Below the pieces are notes generated by a model. It worked only from the letters and a program-made list of their open reading frames with translations, did no database searches and was not told the origin of the DNA. 64,000 nt of DNA from Lamellibrachia columna (taxonomy: Eukaryota; Annelida; Polychaeta; Sabellida; Siboglinidae). The stretch covers positions 21,972,729-22,036,728 of the forward strand of contig OY759271.1 of NCBI GenBank assembly GCA_963662155.1, written 5' to 3'. The translations under genes were made by a program, and so were the position numbers. Of the stretch, positions 34,996 through 46,645 are shown piece by piece (position 1 is the stretch's first letter; each line of letters opens with the position of its first letter).

Positions 34996-37159
34996 CTGTT
35001 GGGTGGTTCTAACCACTGCACCCCACTACAACCTGTTGGGTGGTTTTAACCACTGTGCCCCACTACACCCTGTTGGGTGGTTCTAACCACTGTGCCCCAC
35101 TACACCCTGTTGGGTGGTTCTAACCACTGTGCCCCACTACACCCTGTTGGGTGGTTTTAACCACTGTGCCCCACTACACCCTGTTGGGTGGTTCTAACCA
35201 CTGTGCCCCACTACACCCTGTTGGGTGGTTTTAACTACTGTGCCCCACTACACCCTGTTGGGTGGTTCTAACCACTGTGCCCCACTACACCCTGTTGGGT
35301 GGTTCTAACCATTGTGCCCCACTAAACCCTGTTGGGTGGTTCTAACTACTGTGCCCCATTACACCCTGTTGGGTGGTCCTAACCATTGTGCCCCACCCAC
35401 TACACCCTGTTGGGTGGTTCTAACCACTGTGCCCCACTGCACCTTGTTGGGTGGTTCTAACCACTGCGCCCCATTACACCCTGTTGGGTGGTTCTAACCA
35501 CTGCGCCCCACTACACCCTGTTGGGTGGTTCTAACTACTGCGCCCCATTACACCCTGTTGGGTGGTCCTAACCACTGCACCCCACTACACCCTGTTGGGT
35601 GGTTCTAACCACTGCGCCCCACTACACCCTGTTGGGTGGTTCTAACCACTGCGCCCCACTGCACCTTGTTGGGTGGTTTTAACCACTGTGCCCCACTACA
35701 CCCTGTTGGGTGGTTCTAACCACTGTGCCCCACTACACCCTGTTGGGTGGTTTTAACCACTGTGCCCCACTACACCTTGTTGGGTGGTTTTAACCACTGT
35801 GCCCCACTACACCCTGTTGGGTGGTTCTAACCACTGTGCCCCACTACACCCTGTTGGGTGGTTCTAACCACTGTGCCCCACTGCACGTTGTTGGGTGGTT
35901 CTAACCACTGTGCCCCACTACACCCTGTTGGGTGGTTCTAACCACTGCGCTCCACTATACCCTGTTGGGTGGTTCTAACTACTGCGCCCCACTACACCCT
36001 GTTGGGTGGTTCTAACCACTGTGCCCCACTATACCCTGTTGGGTGGTTCTAACCACTGTGCCCCACTATACCCTGTTGGGTGGTTCTAACCACTGTGCCC
36101 CACTACACCCTGTTGGGTGGTTCTAACCACTGTGCCCCACTGCACCTTGTTGGGTGGTCCTAACCACTGCACCCCACTACACCCTGTTGGGTGGTTCTAA
36201 CCACTGCGCCCCACTACACCCTGTTGGGTGGTTCTAACCACTGCGCCCCACTGCACCTTGTTGGGTGGTTTTAACCACTGTGCCCCACTACACCCTGTTG
36301 GGTGGTTCTAACCACTGTGCCCCACTACACCCTGTTGGGTGGTTTTAACCACTGTGCCCCACTACACCCTGTTGGGTGGTTCTAACCACTGTGCCCCACT
36401 ACACCCTGTTGGGTGGTTTTAACCACTGTGCCCCACTACACCTTGTTGGGTGGTTTTAACCACTGTGCCCCACTACACCCTGTTGGGTGGTTCTAACCAC
36501 TGTGCCCCACTACACCCTGTTGGGTGGTTCTAACCACTGCGCCCCACTGCACGTTGTTGGGTGGTTCTAACCACTGTGCCCCACTACACCCTGTTGGGTG
36601 GTTCTAACCACTGCGCTCCACTATACCCTGTTGGGTGGTTCTAACTACTGCGCCCCACTACACCCTGTTGGGTGGTTCTAACCACTGTGCCCCACTATAC
36701 CCTGTTGGGTGGTTCTAACCACTGTGCCCCACTATACCCTGTTGGGTGGTTCTAACCACTGTGCCCCACTACACCCTGTTGGGTGGTTCTAACCACTGTG
36801 CCCCACTGCACCTTGTTGGGTGGTTCTAACCACTGTGCCCCACTACACCCTGTTGGGTGGTTCTAACCACTGTGCCCCACTATACCCTGTTGGGTGGTTC
36901 TAACCACTGCGCTCCACTATACCCTGTTGGGTGGTTCTATCCACTGCGCCCCACTACACCCTGTTGGGTGGTTCTAACCACTGTGCCCCACTACACCCTG
37001 TTGGGTGGTTCTAACCACTGTGCCCCACTACACCCTGTTGGGTGGTTCTTTCCACTGCGCCCCACTACACCCTGTTGGGTGGTTCTAACCACTGCGCCCC
37101 ACTACACCCTGTTGGGTGGTTCTATCCACTGCGCCCCATTACACCCTGTTGGGTGGTTT
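34970..37159. repeat. 37-bp minisatellite, about 59 copies, with higher-order duplication
   Basis: Core ccactgtgccccactacacc then ctgttgggtggtt(c/t)taa. The rare variant 'ggtggtcc' recurs 592 bp apart (35561 and about 36153) with matching neighbours, and 'ctgcacgttg' recurs 666 bp apart (35881, 36547). A block of 16-18 units has therefore duplicated. Read in reverse, each unit contains gtggggcacagtggttagaa, an A-box-like SINE head. Confidence 0.97.
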
Positions 37160-38252
37160 ATGTTACTGGGAAGCATCAAAGCATATAAGATCATCTATGC
37201 AGCATCCACAAAGATGTAGCAAGGCACGTGTGTAGCAAGGCACCTGTGTAGCAAGACAAGACCCAAGACTAATTAACTCAACTCACCCGCAGTATTACCA
37301 TTAATCCCTGAATCCCTCTGTGTCTGCTAATGGCCTCACAACCAAGTTAAGAACACATTGATTGCATCACTGATGGTAATTTGTACATAAATTCCCACAA
37401 CAATTATAGTGTAATCTGATAGAGTCCTTAATCCTTCCAAATAAAGCACACTAAAACAGCAGTCTGAGTCCAACACACCTGATTCCAGTCACATTATCAC
37501 ACCTTGGCATTGCTGGAAAATATGGACAAAAAACTTCGAGATTGTCTCTGGGACGAACAAAATCCGGCATTTGGCATAAATGTGCAATATACAGAAAACA
37601 GTAGAAAAGAAATAGTGGTGCAAAAAAAATGGTCACAGTTTATTTCTACCTGATACAATGTTTATATTTACAAGAAATGGAACCTTTGTGTAGAAATCAT
37701 ACCTGGTTAAATGCAGATTGTCATGAAGCCACTGGCCAAATCCTGTCTGGCATCATGACATGACAGACAGAGTTAACACACCTAGTACAAACAGCAATGA
37801 CAAATTTAAGCATTTTTACAATTTGTAGAAACTAAAAAAGTTGTTCTCCCGACAAACTGACAGTTAAATTAGAGTCTACTATAATGGACCCAATTAAAAA
37901 AGAATTGAAAAAAAAAGACATAATGGGTCATCCATTTTTATTTCACCATAATTTGAGGGGGTTTTGTCGATATTTATTTTGAAGGGAGGGGTTATGTCTG
38001 GAGGGGTTTATGTCCAGGCAGGGTTGCATGTGTCCTGGATTCATGCATCACAAGAGTCAAAATGAAATGACTTGAAATCAGCTCGTCTTTATGCATGTTT
38101 ATCAATAGTACATAAAACACCCTCTCTATGCTTTCATGCAAGCCAATTCATGCAAATAATCGATTGAATGATCAATTGATTGATCAATCAATCAATAAGC
38201 ATTAATGTCAAACTTAAAATCATTATTTTATTTAATCAAGTTTCAATTTGGT

Positions 38253-38256
<4 letters not shown>
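37160..38256. other. Spacer with a short 16-bp triplication
   Basis: About 1.1 kb. At 37213-37250 tgtagcaaggcac is repeated three times. Near 38160-38200 there is a self-complementary 'attgattgatcaatcaat' stretch. No coding motif. Confidence 0.45.
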
Positions 38257-38334
<78 letters not shown>

Positions 38335-38336
38335 TG
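38257..38336. repeat. (TA)n(CA)n microsatellite
   Basis: About 35 TA repeats ending in CACACACA. Confidence 0.98.
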
Positions 38337-39339
38337 TCAACAAATTTAATTATTTTCGCTGAGACTGGAGAGAGAAGGGCAAGTGAACACAGTGCCAAAG
38401 GACGATATAGGGACAGCCCCAATCCACGGACTGTTTAACAACCCTTCTAACAGCTAATGAAGTGGGTCTAGAAGCGACACACAGCTTCCTATGTTGTTCT
38501 TCATACACTACCGGGCTACATCTCTTACACCTGTTGCTGTTGCTTACATTTTCCATAGTCTTAATTCTAAATTATCACACATTACGGATTAGTTTATTCT
38601 GTCAAAATCTGGCAATTATAGAGATAAAATCTGCCATTCAGGTCAGCAACAGACATGTCTGAGATTGATTGTTTAGTAGCCTCTATGACTGTATCAGCTG
38701 CCAACATGGCAGAAGACCCACCTGTTTACAGGCAGCACACACAAGGCAGATTGAAGCCTTCCTACTTTCTGAGTACTTTTGCAACAAACAAGAAAACTTT
38801 TCACAGACAACCTGGAGACAAGATTTCACTTGATTTGAAAAGGAAATCGATAGATTTGCAAAACACTAGTAGCAGCATTAATGTTACAGTCAGCTGTGTC
38901 AATGTTTTATGTTGCTACCTTGGAGATGAGAAATGGCACAATGCAGATTAATGCACGCTACCACATACAAAAACTTTGTGGAACTCATAAGTAGAGCCAG
39001 CTGTATAGACTGCTTCAGTAGAACAATCACACAATCAATAGGTACGCATGTCATGAAGTCTGTCTTTCTCTTCATCTGTAGCATGTCAATCTTGTGCACT
39101 TCCAATCCGTGATGTCATAGAGCCATTGACATGTCAATCAAACAGGACTCCCTCTGTTCTCCAGATCAGTTTTTTCTACCATGATTTACAAATGAAATGA
39201 ATCCACATATGCAGCTTGCTGGTTGTCCATCTGATCTGCATGCATGCGAATGTTCATGTGCATGCATGCGAATGTTAATGTGCATGCATATGCACAGAAC
39301 AGTAGAGGAGTGTTGCAAAGGAAAACACTGCAAGCACAC
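38337..39339. other. Spacer without recognisable gene
   Basis: About 1 kb of unique sequence. Frames at 38350-38556 (-) and 38655-38951 (+) are 68-98 codons but show no known domain. gcatgcatgcgaatgtt is duplicated at 39239 and 39261. Confidence 0.4.
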
Positions 39340-39683
39340 CTTCTGACCACAGAGTGTAATGAAAGCTAACTCATGTTCATGTTGTCTTATATCACACCAT
39401 CTTACCACCGAGTGTAATGAAAGCTAACTCATGTTCATATTGTCTTATATCACACCACCTTACCACCGAGTGTAATGAAAGCTAACTCATGTTCATGTTG
39501 TCTTATATCACACCATCTTACCACCGAGTGTAATGAAAGCTAACTCATGTTCATGTTGTCTTATATCACACCATCTTACCACTGAGTGTAATGAAAGCTA
39601 ACTCATGTTCATGTTGTCTTATATCACACCATCTTACCATTGAGTGTAATGAAAGCTAACTCATGTTCATATTGTTTTATATC
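39340..39683. repeat. 58-bp minisatellite, about 6 copies
   Basis: Core gagtgtaatgaaagctaact then catgttcatgttgtcttata. This is the longest unit in the window and the copies are highly similar. Confidence 0.96.
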
Positions 39684-40036
39684 TTTCGGATATAATATCC
39701 ACTTAGAGTTTTATAACAAGCGCCCACGATTTGTTACTACGTACTATGGCGCCTCCAGTTTGTGTACACATCTTCATGCAAGCGTGTAATTCTCACACAG
39801 CACACATGTGAACACCTGATTTAGCCTCAATCAATGGCTAAATTAGCCCAATCACATTATGGCAGTATGCTGAAGTCAACTGTGAGAGACGTTGATGCAG
39901 GCACTGACCACAAGACAAGCTGGTCAATCAATGATGCCCATTGATTGCTCTTCTATACCATGTCACACTCAGCAGAGATCTATCAAATCACTTTAGGCTA
40001 AGAAAAATTGGCTATAGCAGCCACAGGCTGGCATAT
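39684..40036. other. Spacer without recognisable gene
   Basis: About 350 bp, unique, no motif recognised. Confidence 0.4.
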
Positions 40037-40476
40037 GACTGCTGCTGTTTGTTGCTGATATAACTTGCTGCAACTATTGCTGCTGTTTGTTGCTGATATC
40101 ACTATTGCTGCTGTTTATTGCTGATATCACTATTGCTGTTGTTTGTTGCTAATATCACTATTGTTGCTGATATCATTATTGCTGCTGTTTGTTGCTGATA
40201 TTACTATTGCTGTTGTTTGTTGCTGATATCACTATTGCTGCTGTTTGTTACTGATATCACTTGCTGCAACTACTGCAGCTGTTTGTTGCTGATATCACTA
40301 TTGCTGCTGTTTGTTGCTGATATCACTATTGCTGCTGTTTGTTGCTGATATCACTATTGCTGCTGTTTGTTGCTGATATTACTATTGCTGCTGTTTGTTG
40401 CCGATATCACTACTGCTGCTGTTTGTTACTGATATCACTTGCTGCAACTACTGCCGCTGTTTGTTGCTGATATAGC
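40037..40476. repeat. 28-bp (CTG-rich) minisatellite, left part, about 15 copies
   Basis: Core tttgttgctgatatcactat then tgctgctg, with occasional extra 'ttgctgcaactactgc' segments. The array is interrupted at about 40477 by the hairpin element and continues at 40946. Confidence 0.93.
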
Positions 40477-40945
40477 TTGTTAGCCATGCTGATATCCACT
40501 GGACATCCACAAGCGTATGTTTAACATAGGATTCTCAGAATGAGACTGCTGTGCATTATCTGGTATATCAAACCAGATAACATACGGCAGCTTTGTTCTG
40601 AGAATCCTGCTAACGTTTGAATCATTTCGAAAGTGACTGAGTATACGCGTTGGCATAGACACGCAATTGTTCGAATGATTTGTGTGTTTTCTGTGATTGT
40701 TGTGATTTACATAATCTGCTTCAAACATCCGCATCAGTTCCATCAAACCCCAGTAGCATATTTATAAATGTAGGAAGTGAAAAAGTGCGCTCAAGTGTTA
40801 ACTAACCATTATATAATGGGAATAACATACTATTTGTTGATGTCACTTAAATGTCACCAGCCAGATAACATCACTTGTACCTGTGGCACTCGTGATGTTA
40901 TCTGGCTGGTAACACTCTTGTGATATCAACAAACAGTGTCAACTA
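40477..40945 (-). mobile_element. Two-hairpin element, copy 1 (inserted in the 28-bp array)
   Basis: An imperfect palindrome lies at each end. Right-terminal type: 40528-40563 pairs with 40573-40608 (36-nt arms, 9-nt loop). Left-terminal type: 40836-40874 pairs with 40892-40930 (39-nt arms, 19 innermost bases perfect, 17-nt loop). Minus orientation aligns with copy 2 at 47640-48150: same hairpin cores (ccagccagataac and aggattctcagaatgag) and same interior (caa(c/t)tgcgt(a/g)tctatg). On the minus strand a frame with NNCVSMPTR and NDSNV is open. Copy 2 has NNCVSMTT and DSNV at the equivalent place. No transposase is recognised, so it is probably non-autonomous. Confidence 0.7.
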
Positions 40946-41345
40946 TTCCCTAACTGCAACTACTGCTGCTGTTTGTCGCTGATATCACTATTGCTGCAGC
41001 TGTTTGTTGCTGATATCACTATTGCTGCAACTACTATTGCTGTTTATTGCTGATATCAGTATTACTGCAGCTACTGTTGCTGTTTGTTGCTGATATCACT
41101 ATTGCTGCAACTACTATTGCTGTTTATTGCTGATATCACTACTGCTGCAGCTACTGCTGCTGTTTATTGCTGATATCAGTATTGCTGCAGCTACTGTTGC
41201 TGATATCACTACTGATAACACTATTGCTGCAGCAACTGCAGCTGTTTGCTGCAGTGATATCACTACTACAGTTCCTGCAACTGTTGTGACAATTGACAAT
41301 TGCTACTGCTGTTGTTGATTAGCTATTACTGCGGCTACTGTTGTG
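40946..41345. repeat. CTG-rich minisatellite, right part
   Basis: Continuation of the 40037-40476 family (gctgatatcactattgctgc) in longer compound units that include ctgcaactact. It grades into CTG/CTA triplets. Confidence 0.9.
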
Positions 41346-41408
41346 ACCACTGCTGCTGCTGCTGCTGCTGCTATTGCTTTGGCTATTGTTGCCGCTGCTT
41401 CAATGACT

Positions 41409-42671
41409 ATTGCTGCTGCTAGTTTTTGCCCTGATGCTGCTGCTAGGTTTTGCCCTGATGCTGCTGCTAGTTTTTGCTCTGATGCTGCTGCTAGTTTTTG
41501 CTCTGATGCTGCTGCTAGTTTTTGCTCTGATGCTGCTGCTAGTTTTTGCCCTGATGCTGCTGCTAGTTTTTGCCCTGATGCTGCTGCTAGTTTTTGCTCT
41601 GATGCTGCTGCTAGTTTTTGCTCTGATGCTGCTGCTAGTTTTTGCTCTGATGCTGCTGCTAGTTTTTGCTCAGATGCTGCTGCTTGTTTTTGCTCTGATG
41701 CTGCTGCTAGTTTTTGCTCTGATGCTGCTGCTAGTTTTTGCTCTGATGCTGCTGCTAGTTTTTGCTCTGATGCTGCTGCTAGGTTTTGCCCTGATGCTGC
41801 TGCTAGTTTTTGCTCTGATGCTGCTGCTAGTTTTTGCTCTGATGCTGCTGCTAGTTTTTGCCCTGATGCTGCTGCTAGTTTTTGCCCTGATGCTGCTGCT
41901 AGTTTTTGCTCTGATGCTGCTGCTAGTTTTTGCTCTGATGCTGCTGCTAGTTTTTGCTCTGATGCTGCTGCTAGGTTTTGCCCTGATGCTGCTGCTAGGT
42001 TTTGCCCTGATGCTGCTGCTAGTTTTTGCCCTGATGCTGCTGCTAGTTTTTGCCCTGATGCTGCTGCTAGTTTTTTCTCTGATGCTGCTGCTAGTTTTTG
42101 CTCTGATGCTGCTGCTAGTTTTTGCCCTGATGCTGCTGCTAGTTTTTGCTCTGATGCTGCTGCTAGTTTTTGCTCTGATGCTGCTGCTAGTTTTTGCTCT
42201 GATGCTGCTGCTAGTTTTTGCTCTGATGCTGCTGCTAGTTTTTGCTCTGATGCTGCTGCTAGTTTTTGCTCTGATGCTGCTGCTAGTTTTTGCCCTGATG
42301 CTGCTGCTAGTTTTTGCTCTGATGCTGCTGCTAGTTTTTGCTCTGATGCTGCTGCTAGTTTTTGCCCTGATGCTGCTGCTAGTTTTTGCTCTGATGATGC
42401 TGCTAGTTTTTGCCCTGATGCTGCTGCTAGTTTTTGCTCTGATGCTGCTGCTAGTTTTTGCTCTGATGCTGCTGCTAGGTTTTGCCCTGATGCTGCTGCT
42501 AGTTTTTGCCCTGATGATGCTGCTAGTTTTTGCTCTGATGATGCTGCTAGTTTTTGCCCTGATGCTGCTGCTAGGTTTTGCCCTGATGCTGCTGCTAGTT
42601 TTTGCCCTGATGCTGCTGCTAGTTTTTGCCCTGATGCTGCTGCTAGTTTTTGCTCTGATGATGCTGCTAAT
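41409..42671. repeat. 24-bp minisatellite, about 52 copies
   Basis: Unit gatgctgctgctagtttttg plus c(t/c)ct. Because 24 is a codon multiple and the unit lacks stops in two forward frames and one reverse frame, three ORFs of about 450 codons overlap (FCSDAAAS, LVFALMLL and reverse SEQKLAAA repeats). Their simultaneous openness argues against any being selected as protein. Variants (ccct/ctct, aggttt/agtttt, gatgatgc) are interspersed. Confidence 0.97.
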
Positions 42672-42783
42672 ATTGCCAAGTGGAATTAATGCTTCACATA
42701 AGACTCATCATCAAGGAGAAAACATGGATTGTAACAGGGTTGTCCCTCTAATGGTCACTGGTGGCATCTTGTTGCAATCTATC

Positions 42784-42812
42784 TGAGGGAGGGAGGGAGG
42801 GAGGGAGGGAGC
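42784..42812. repeat. (GGGA)n microsatellite
   Basis: Seven tetranucleotide repeats of gagg type. Confidence 0.95.
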
Positions 42813-43798
42813 TAGGGTGATACTTAACCCTGTAGAAGTGTTACCTTTGATATATGCAAATTTTGATCAACCAGATGAGAAACAAAACTAAAAAGAACAA
42901 AGACATGCATCGATGTGTCTTAAAATACCTCACCACCTGCAATAAACAGTGGGCTGTGGCACAGCAGGAGGATATGGCAGCCCACAGGCATGTCGTTGCC
43001 ATCAGGTAACACTGACTTCACACAACTGATATCGCAACCAACAGGCAAAATGCCAATTTCTATGCCATTAAACCCCAGATATTGACATTTTTAGTATTTT
43101 CTCTGGCACCATTTCGTCTGGCAGCATATAGAGCATGAGTGTATATAGCATCGTTTATATACTGATATATACCGGGGTATTATTCAATAAGTGTGGGAAT
43201 GAACATCCATCCTTGCCAGCCTGGCTTAGATACATCACCAAAACCATTGGATGTAAAAACTAATCATCTGGCTCATACTGATAACGTATACATGGTTTAT
43301 ACAACAAGTCTTGCCAGCTGGTGAAGTCCACTGAGACCAGCAGTGCATGATATGGATGACTGAGGTTGGCACTACAAGGTCTTATCTTGATTATCTTCAG
43401 GGAATTTGAAACTGAGTGAAATGGCAACTGGATATGTCACATCCGTCACATCATATGCAAGAGATATAGCACAGCTAGTCTCGGATATATCTATTCATTT
43501 GAAATATGGCTAATCCGTGTAATCATTAGCCCACAACATGCACACATGTGCGATTTCATGCAATCATCTGATGTGGCTAACAGTAATTAGCATTGTTACT
43601 ATGGCACTAATTAATGAGGTGAAATAAACAATATATCTGATAAGTCTTGTTGGACGCCACAGACTGTATTGTAAAAAGTATTTTTAATGTTTTCAATGTA
43701 TTTGTAATTAAATACATTTGCATTTGGTAATAGTATTTATATTAGAACACCTCAAGAGCATTTGTATTTAAATACATTTCAATGTATTTGACCCCCAA
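42813..43798. other. Spacer without recognisable gene
   Basis: About 1 kb of unique AT-rich sequence with 'tgtatttgtaattaaatac'-like reiterated words at 43690-43790. No coding signal. Confidence 0.45.
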
Positions 43799-44937
43799 GT
43801 CTGCTCTCATCCAACAAGTCACCAACAAACACAGCAGTGACAAGTGACATGTCTGCTCTCGTCCAACAAGTCACCAACAAACACAGCAGTGACAAGTGAC
43901 ATGTCTGCTCTCATCCAACAAGTCACCAACAAACACAGCAGTGACAAGTGACATGTCTGCTCTCGTCCAACAAGTAACCAACAAACACAGCAGTGACAAG
44001 TGACATGTCTGCTCTCATCCAACAAGTCACCAACAAACACAGCAGTGACAAGTGACATGTCTGCTCTCGTCCAACAAGTAACCAACAAACACAGCAGTGA
44101 CAAGTGACATGTCTGCTCTCATCCAAAAAGTCACCAGCAAACACAGCAGTGACAAGTGACATGTCTGCTCTCGTCCAACAAGTCACCAACAAACACAGCA
44201 GTGACAAGTGACATGTCTGCTCTCGTCCAAAAAGTCACCAGCAAACACAGCAGTGACAAGTGACATGTCTGCTCTCGTCCAACAAGTAACCAACAAACAC
44301 AGCAGTGACAAGTGACATGTCTGCTCTCATCCAACAAGTCACCAACAAACACAGCAGTGACAAGTGACATGTCTGCTCTCATCCAACAAGTAACCAACAA
44401 ACACAGCAGTGACAAGTGACATGTCTGCTCTCATCCAACAAGTAACCAACAAACACAGCAGTGACAAGTGACATGTCTGCTCTCGTCCAACAAGTAACCA
44501 ACAAACACAGCAGTGACAAGTGACATGTCTGCTCTCATCCAAAAAGTCACCAGCAAACACAGCAGTGACAAGTGACATGTCTGCTCTCGTCCAACAAGTC
44601 ACCAACAAACACAGCAGTGACAAGTGACATGTCTGCTCTCGTCCAAAAAGTCACCAGCAAACACAGCAGTGACAAGTGACATGTCTGCTCTCGTCCAACA
44701 AGTAACCAACAAACACAGCAGTGACAAGTGACATGTCTGCTCTCGTCCAACAAGTAACCAACAAACACAGCAGTGACAAGTGACATGTCTGCTCTCATCC
44801 AAAAAGTCACCAACAAACACAGCAGTGACAAGTGACATGTCTGCTCTCGTCCAACAAGTCACCAACAAACACAGCAGTGACAAGTGACATGTCGGCTCTC
44901 GTCCAACAAGTAACCAACAAACACAGCAGTGACAAGG
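43799..44937. repeat. 52-bp minisatellite with 416-bp higher-order repeat, 22 copies
   Basis: Core acaagtgacatgtctgctct then ccaacaagt(c/a)accaacaaac. Variant blocks (catccaaaaag...accagc) recur at 44120 and 44536, exactly eight units (416 bp) apart, with the same order of neighbours. On the minus strand the 52-bp frame drift produces a ladder of 94-codon ORFs spaced 104 or 208 bp. Confidence 0.97.
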
Positions 44938-45827
44938 AGTCACTCAATCACATCTCAACTCAACTGCTTATTAGGAAATGTCTCCAAGAACAAATCTGCT
45001 TTCTGAGCAGGTAACCTGCAGCCAGACTTCTATTTAAATATATCCAAGCAGATATTTCTGTGTGGCTCCCCCAGGCAACTGACAGCACAGCTTTAACTTT
45101 CAACCGCAAACAAAGTTATAACATAGGTTTAAAGTTACAATAAATTCAAAATTTTATAATGTTTAATAATCAGATAAGCCAACAGCAATGGCGGCCCATA
45201 TGAGTGTTTACTGAAATAAGAATTTTAAACCAATGCAGCTGAACCATCATTAATTAACCACGAAAGATGGGATGTTTAATTGTTTCACTGTCTACCCATA
45301 CTGCTGCCCTAAGGCTGTGCCACGACAAACAAGTGCTGTCTGTTCCTGAAACAGAATGACACATTTATAGTCTCTTTCAAAGAACCTGTGGAATTACTGA
45401 GCTAAACAGAAAGTGAAAGCCCTGCTTTGATCTTCCTCTGGCGTTTTAGTAAAAACTCCAAAGAGAGAAATTGGAACCTCTGGGAAATTCCCTGCAGGCA
45501 TAAATTCAACTGACTGCTTTATATTAAAGAGGACACTAGCAACTAGCCCCAAAAAAACAGACAAGTGAATTATTGTTCATCGTGGCTAGTAAGTGGTTGG
45601 TTATTGCTACTAACTTTGATTCACTGGTGTCAATGCCCCCAGACAGCTGCAATGAGATTACAGGACATGAAAATAAACAGAACATCCACCTTTACACCTA
45701 GATCATTGTTCAACATGAAAAAGATAGCACACTACTTGGACAGAGAAGCTATGTGTGAAAACAGAATAAGATTTAACAAGACTGCCCCCTGGGATGAAGG
45801 TAGCGGGGAGCAGATTATGATGTGTTA
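44938..45827 (+). other. Spacer with a weak secreted-protein-like frame (45565-45828)
   Basis: Unique sequence. A frame from 45565 (no ATG at its start; first ATG 45649) has a hydrophobic LLLLTLIHW stretch, CQCPQTAA, and then a polar region with KTAPWDEG followed by ggtagcg, which could be a splice donor. There is no supporting acceptor, homology or second exon. I list it only as a lead. Confidence 0.25.
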
Positions 45828-46512
45828 AAATGGAGGGACAGTGTTAAAATGGAGGAACACTGTTAAGATGAAGGGACAGTGTTATGATGGAGGGACAGTG
45901 TTATGATGGAGGGACAGTGTTAAGATGGAGGGACAGTGTTAAGATGGAGGGACGGTGTTAAGACGGAGGGACATTGTTAAGATGGAGGGACGGTGTTAAG
46001 ATGGAGGGACGGTGTTAAGATGAAGGGACAGTGTTATGATGGAGGGACAGTGTTAAGATGGAGGGACAGTGTTATGATGGAGGGACAGTGTTAAGATGAA
46101 GGGACAGTGTTATGATGGAGGGACAGTGTTAAGATGGAGGGACAGTGTTAAGATGGAGGGACAGTGTTATGATGGAGGGACAGTGTTAAGATGGAGGAAC
46201 ACTGTTAAGATGAAGGGACAGTGTTATGATGGAGGGACAGTGTTATGATGGAGGGACAGTGTTAAGATGGAGGGACAGTGTTAAGATGGAGGGACAGTGT
46301 TATGATGGAGGGACAGTGTTAAGATGGAGGGACAGTGTTAAGATGGAGGGACGGTGTTAAGACGGAGGGACATTGTTAAGATGGAGGGACGGTGTTAAGA
46401 TGGAGGGACGGTGTTAAGATGGAGGGATGTTGTTAAGATGGAGGGATGGTGTTAAGATGGAGGGACGGTTTTAAGATGGAGGGAAGGTGTTAAGATGGAT
46501 GGACTGTGTTAA
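45828..46512. repeat. 19-bp minisatellite, about 36 copies
   Basis: Unit ttaagatggagggacagtg with variants ttatg, cggtg and cattg. A multi-unit block (agacgg...cattg) recurs 399 bp apart (45961 and 46360) and another (ggaggaacac) 342 bp apart. This indicates segmental duplications within the array followed by unit gain or loss. Confidence 0.96.
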
Positions 46513-46645
46513 GAGAGATGTTGAAAGAGGTGAACATCCAAGAGTGGGAGATAATGGCATAGGACCATGATAGATGAAGACGACTCGTCGAGAAGCTGGA
46601 ACAGACTAAGAGATGTGGACCCACCCTGTAAGAGGCCAAGGTTGA
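46513..46645 (+). pseudogene. Possible LINE ORF terminus fragment
   Basis: In one frame, allowing stops: EMLKEVNIQEWEIMA, stop, DHDR, stop, RRLVEKL. This resembles the 'W-x-x-(L/M)-A-(x)-D-R-x-x-W-R-x-L-V' C-terminus common in RTE-like and related retroelement ORFs. It is short and carries two stops, so the call is tentative. Confidence 0.4.

Noticed and set aside
45565..45828. Secreted protein gene
   Set aside because: The frame does not start with ATG. The hydrophobic segment lacks a start codon in good position, and no splice partner is visible; kept only as a weak lead.
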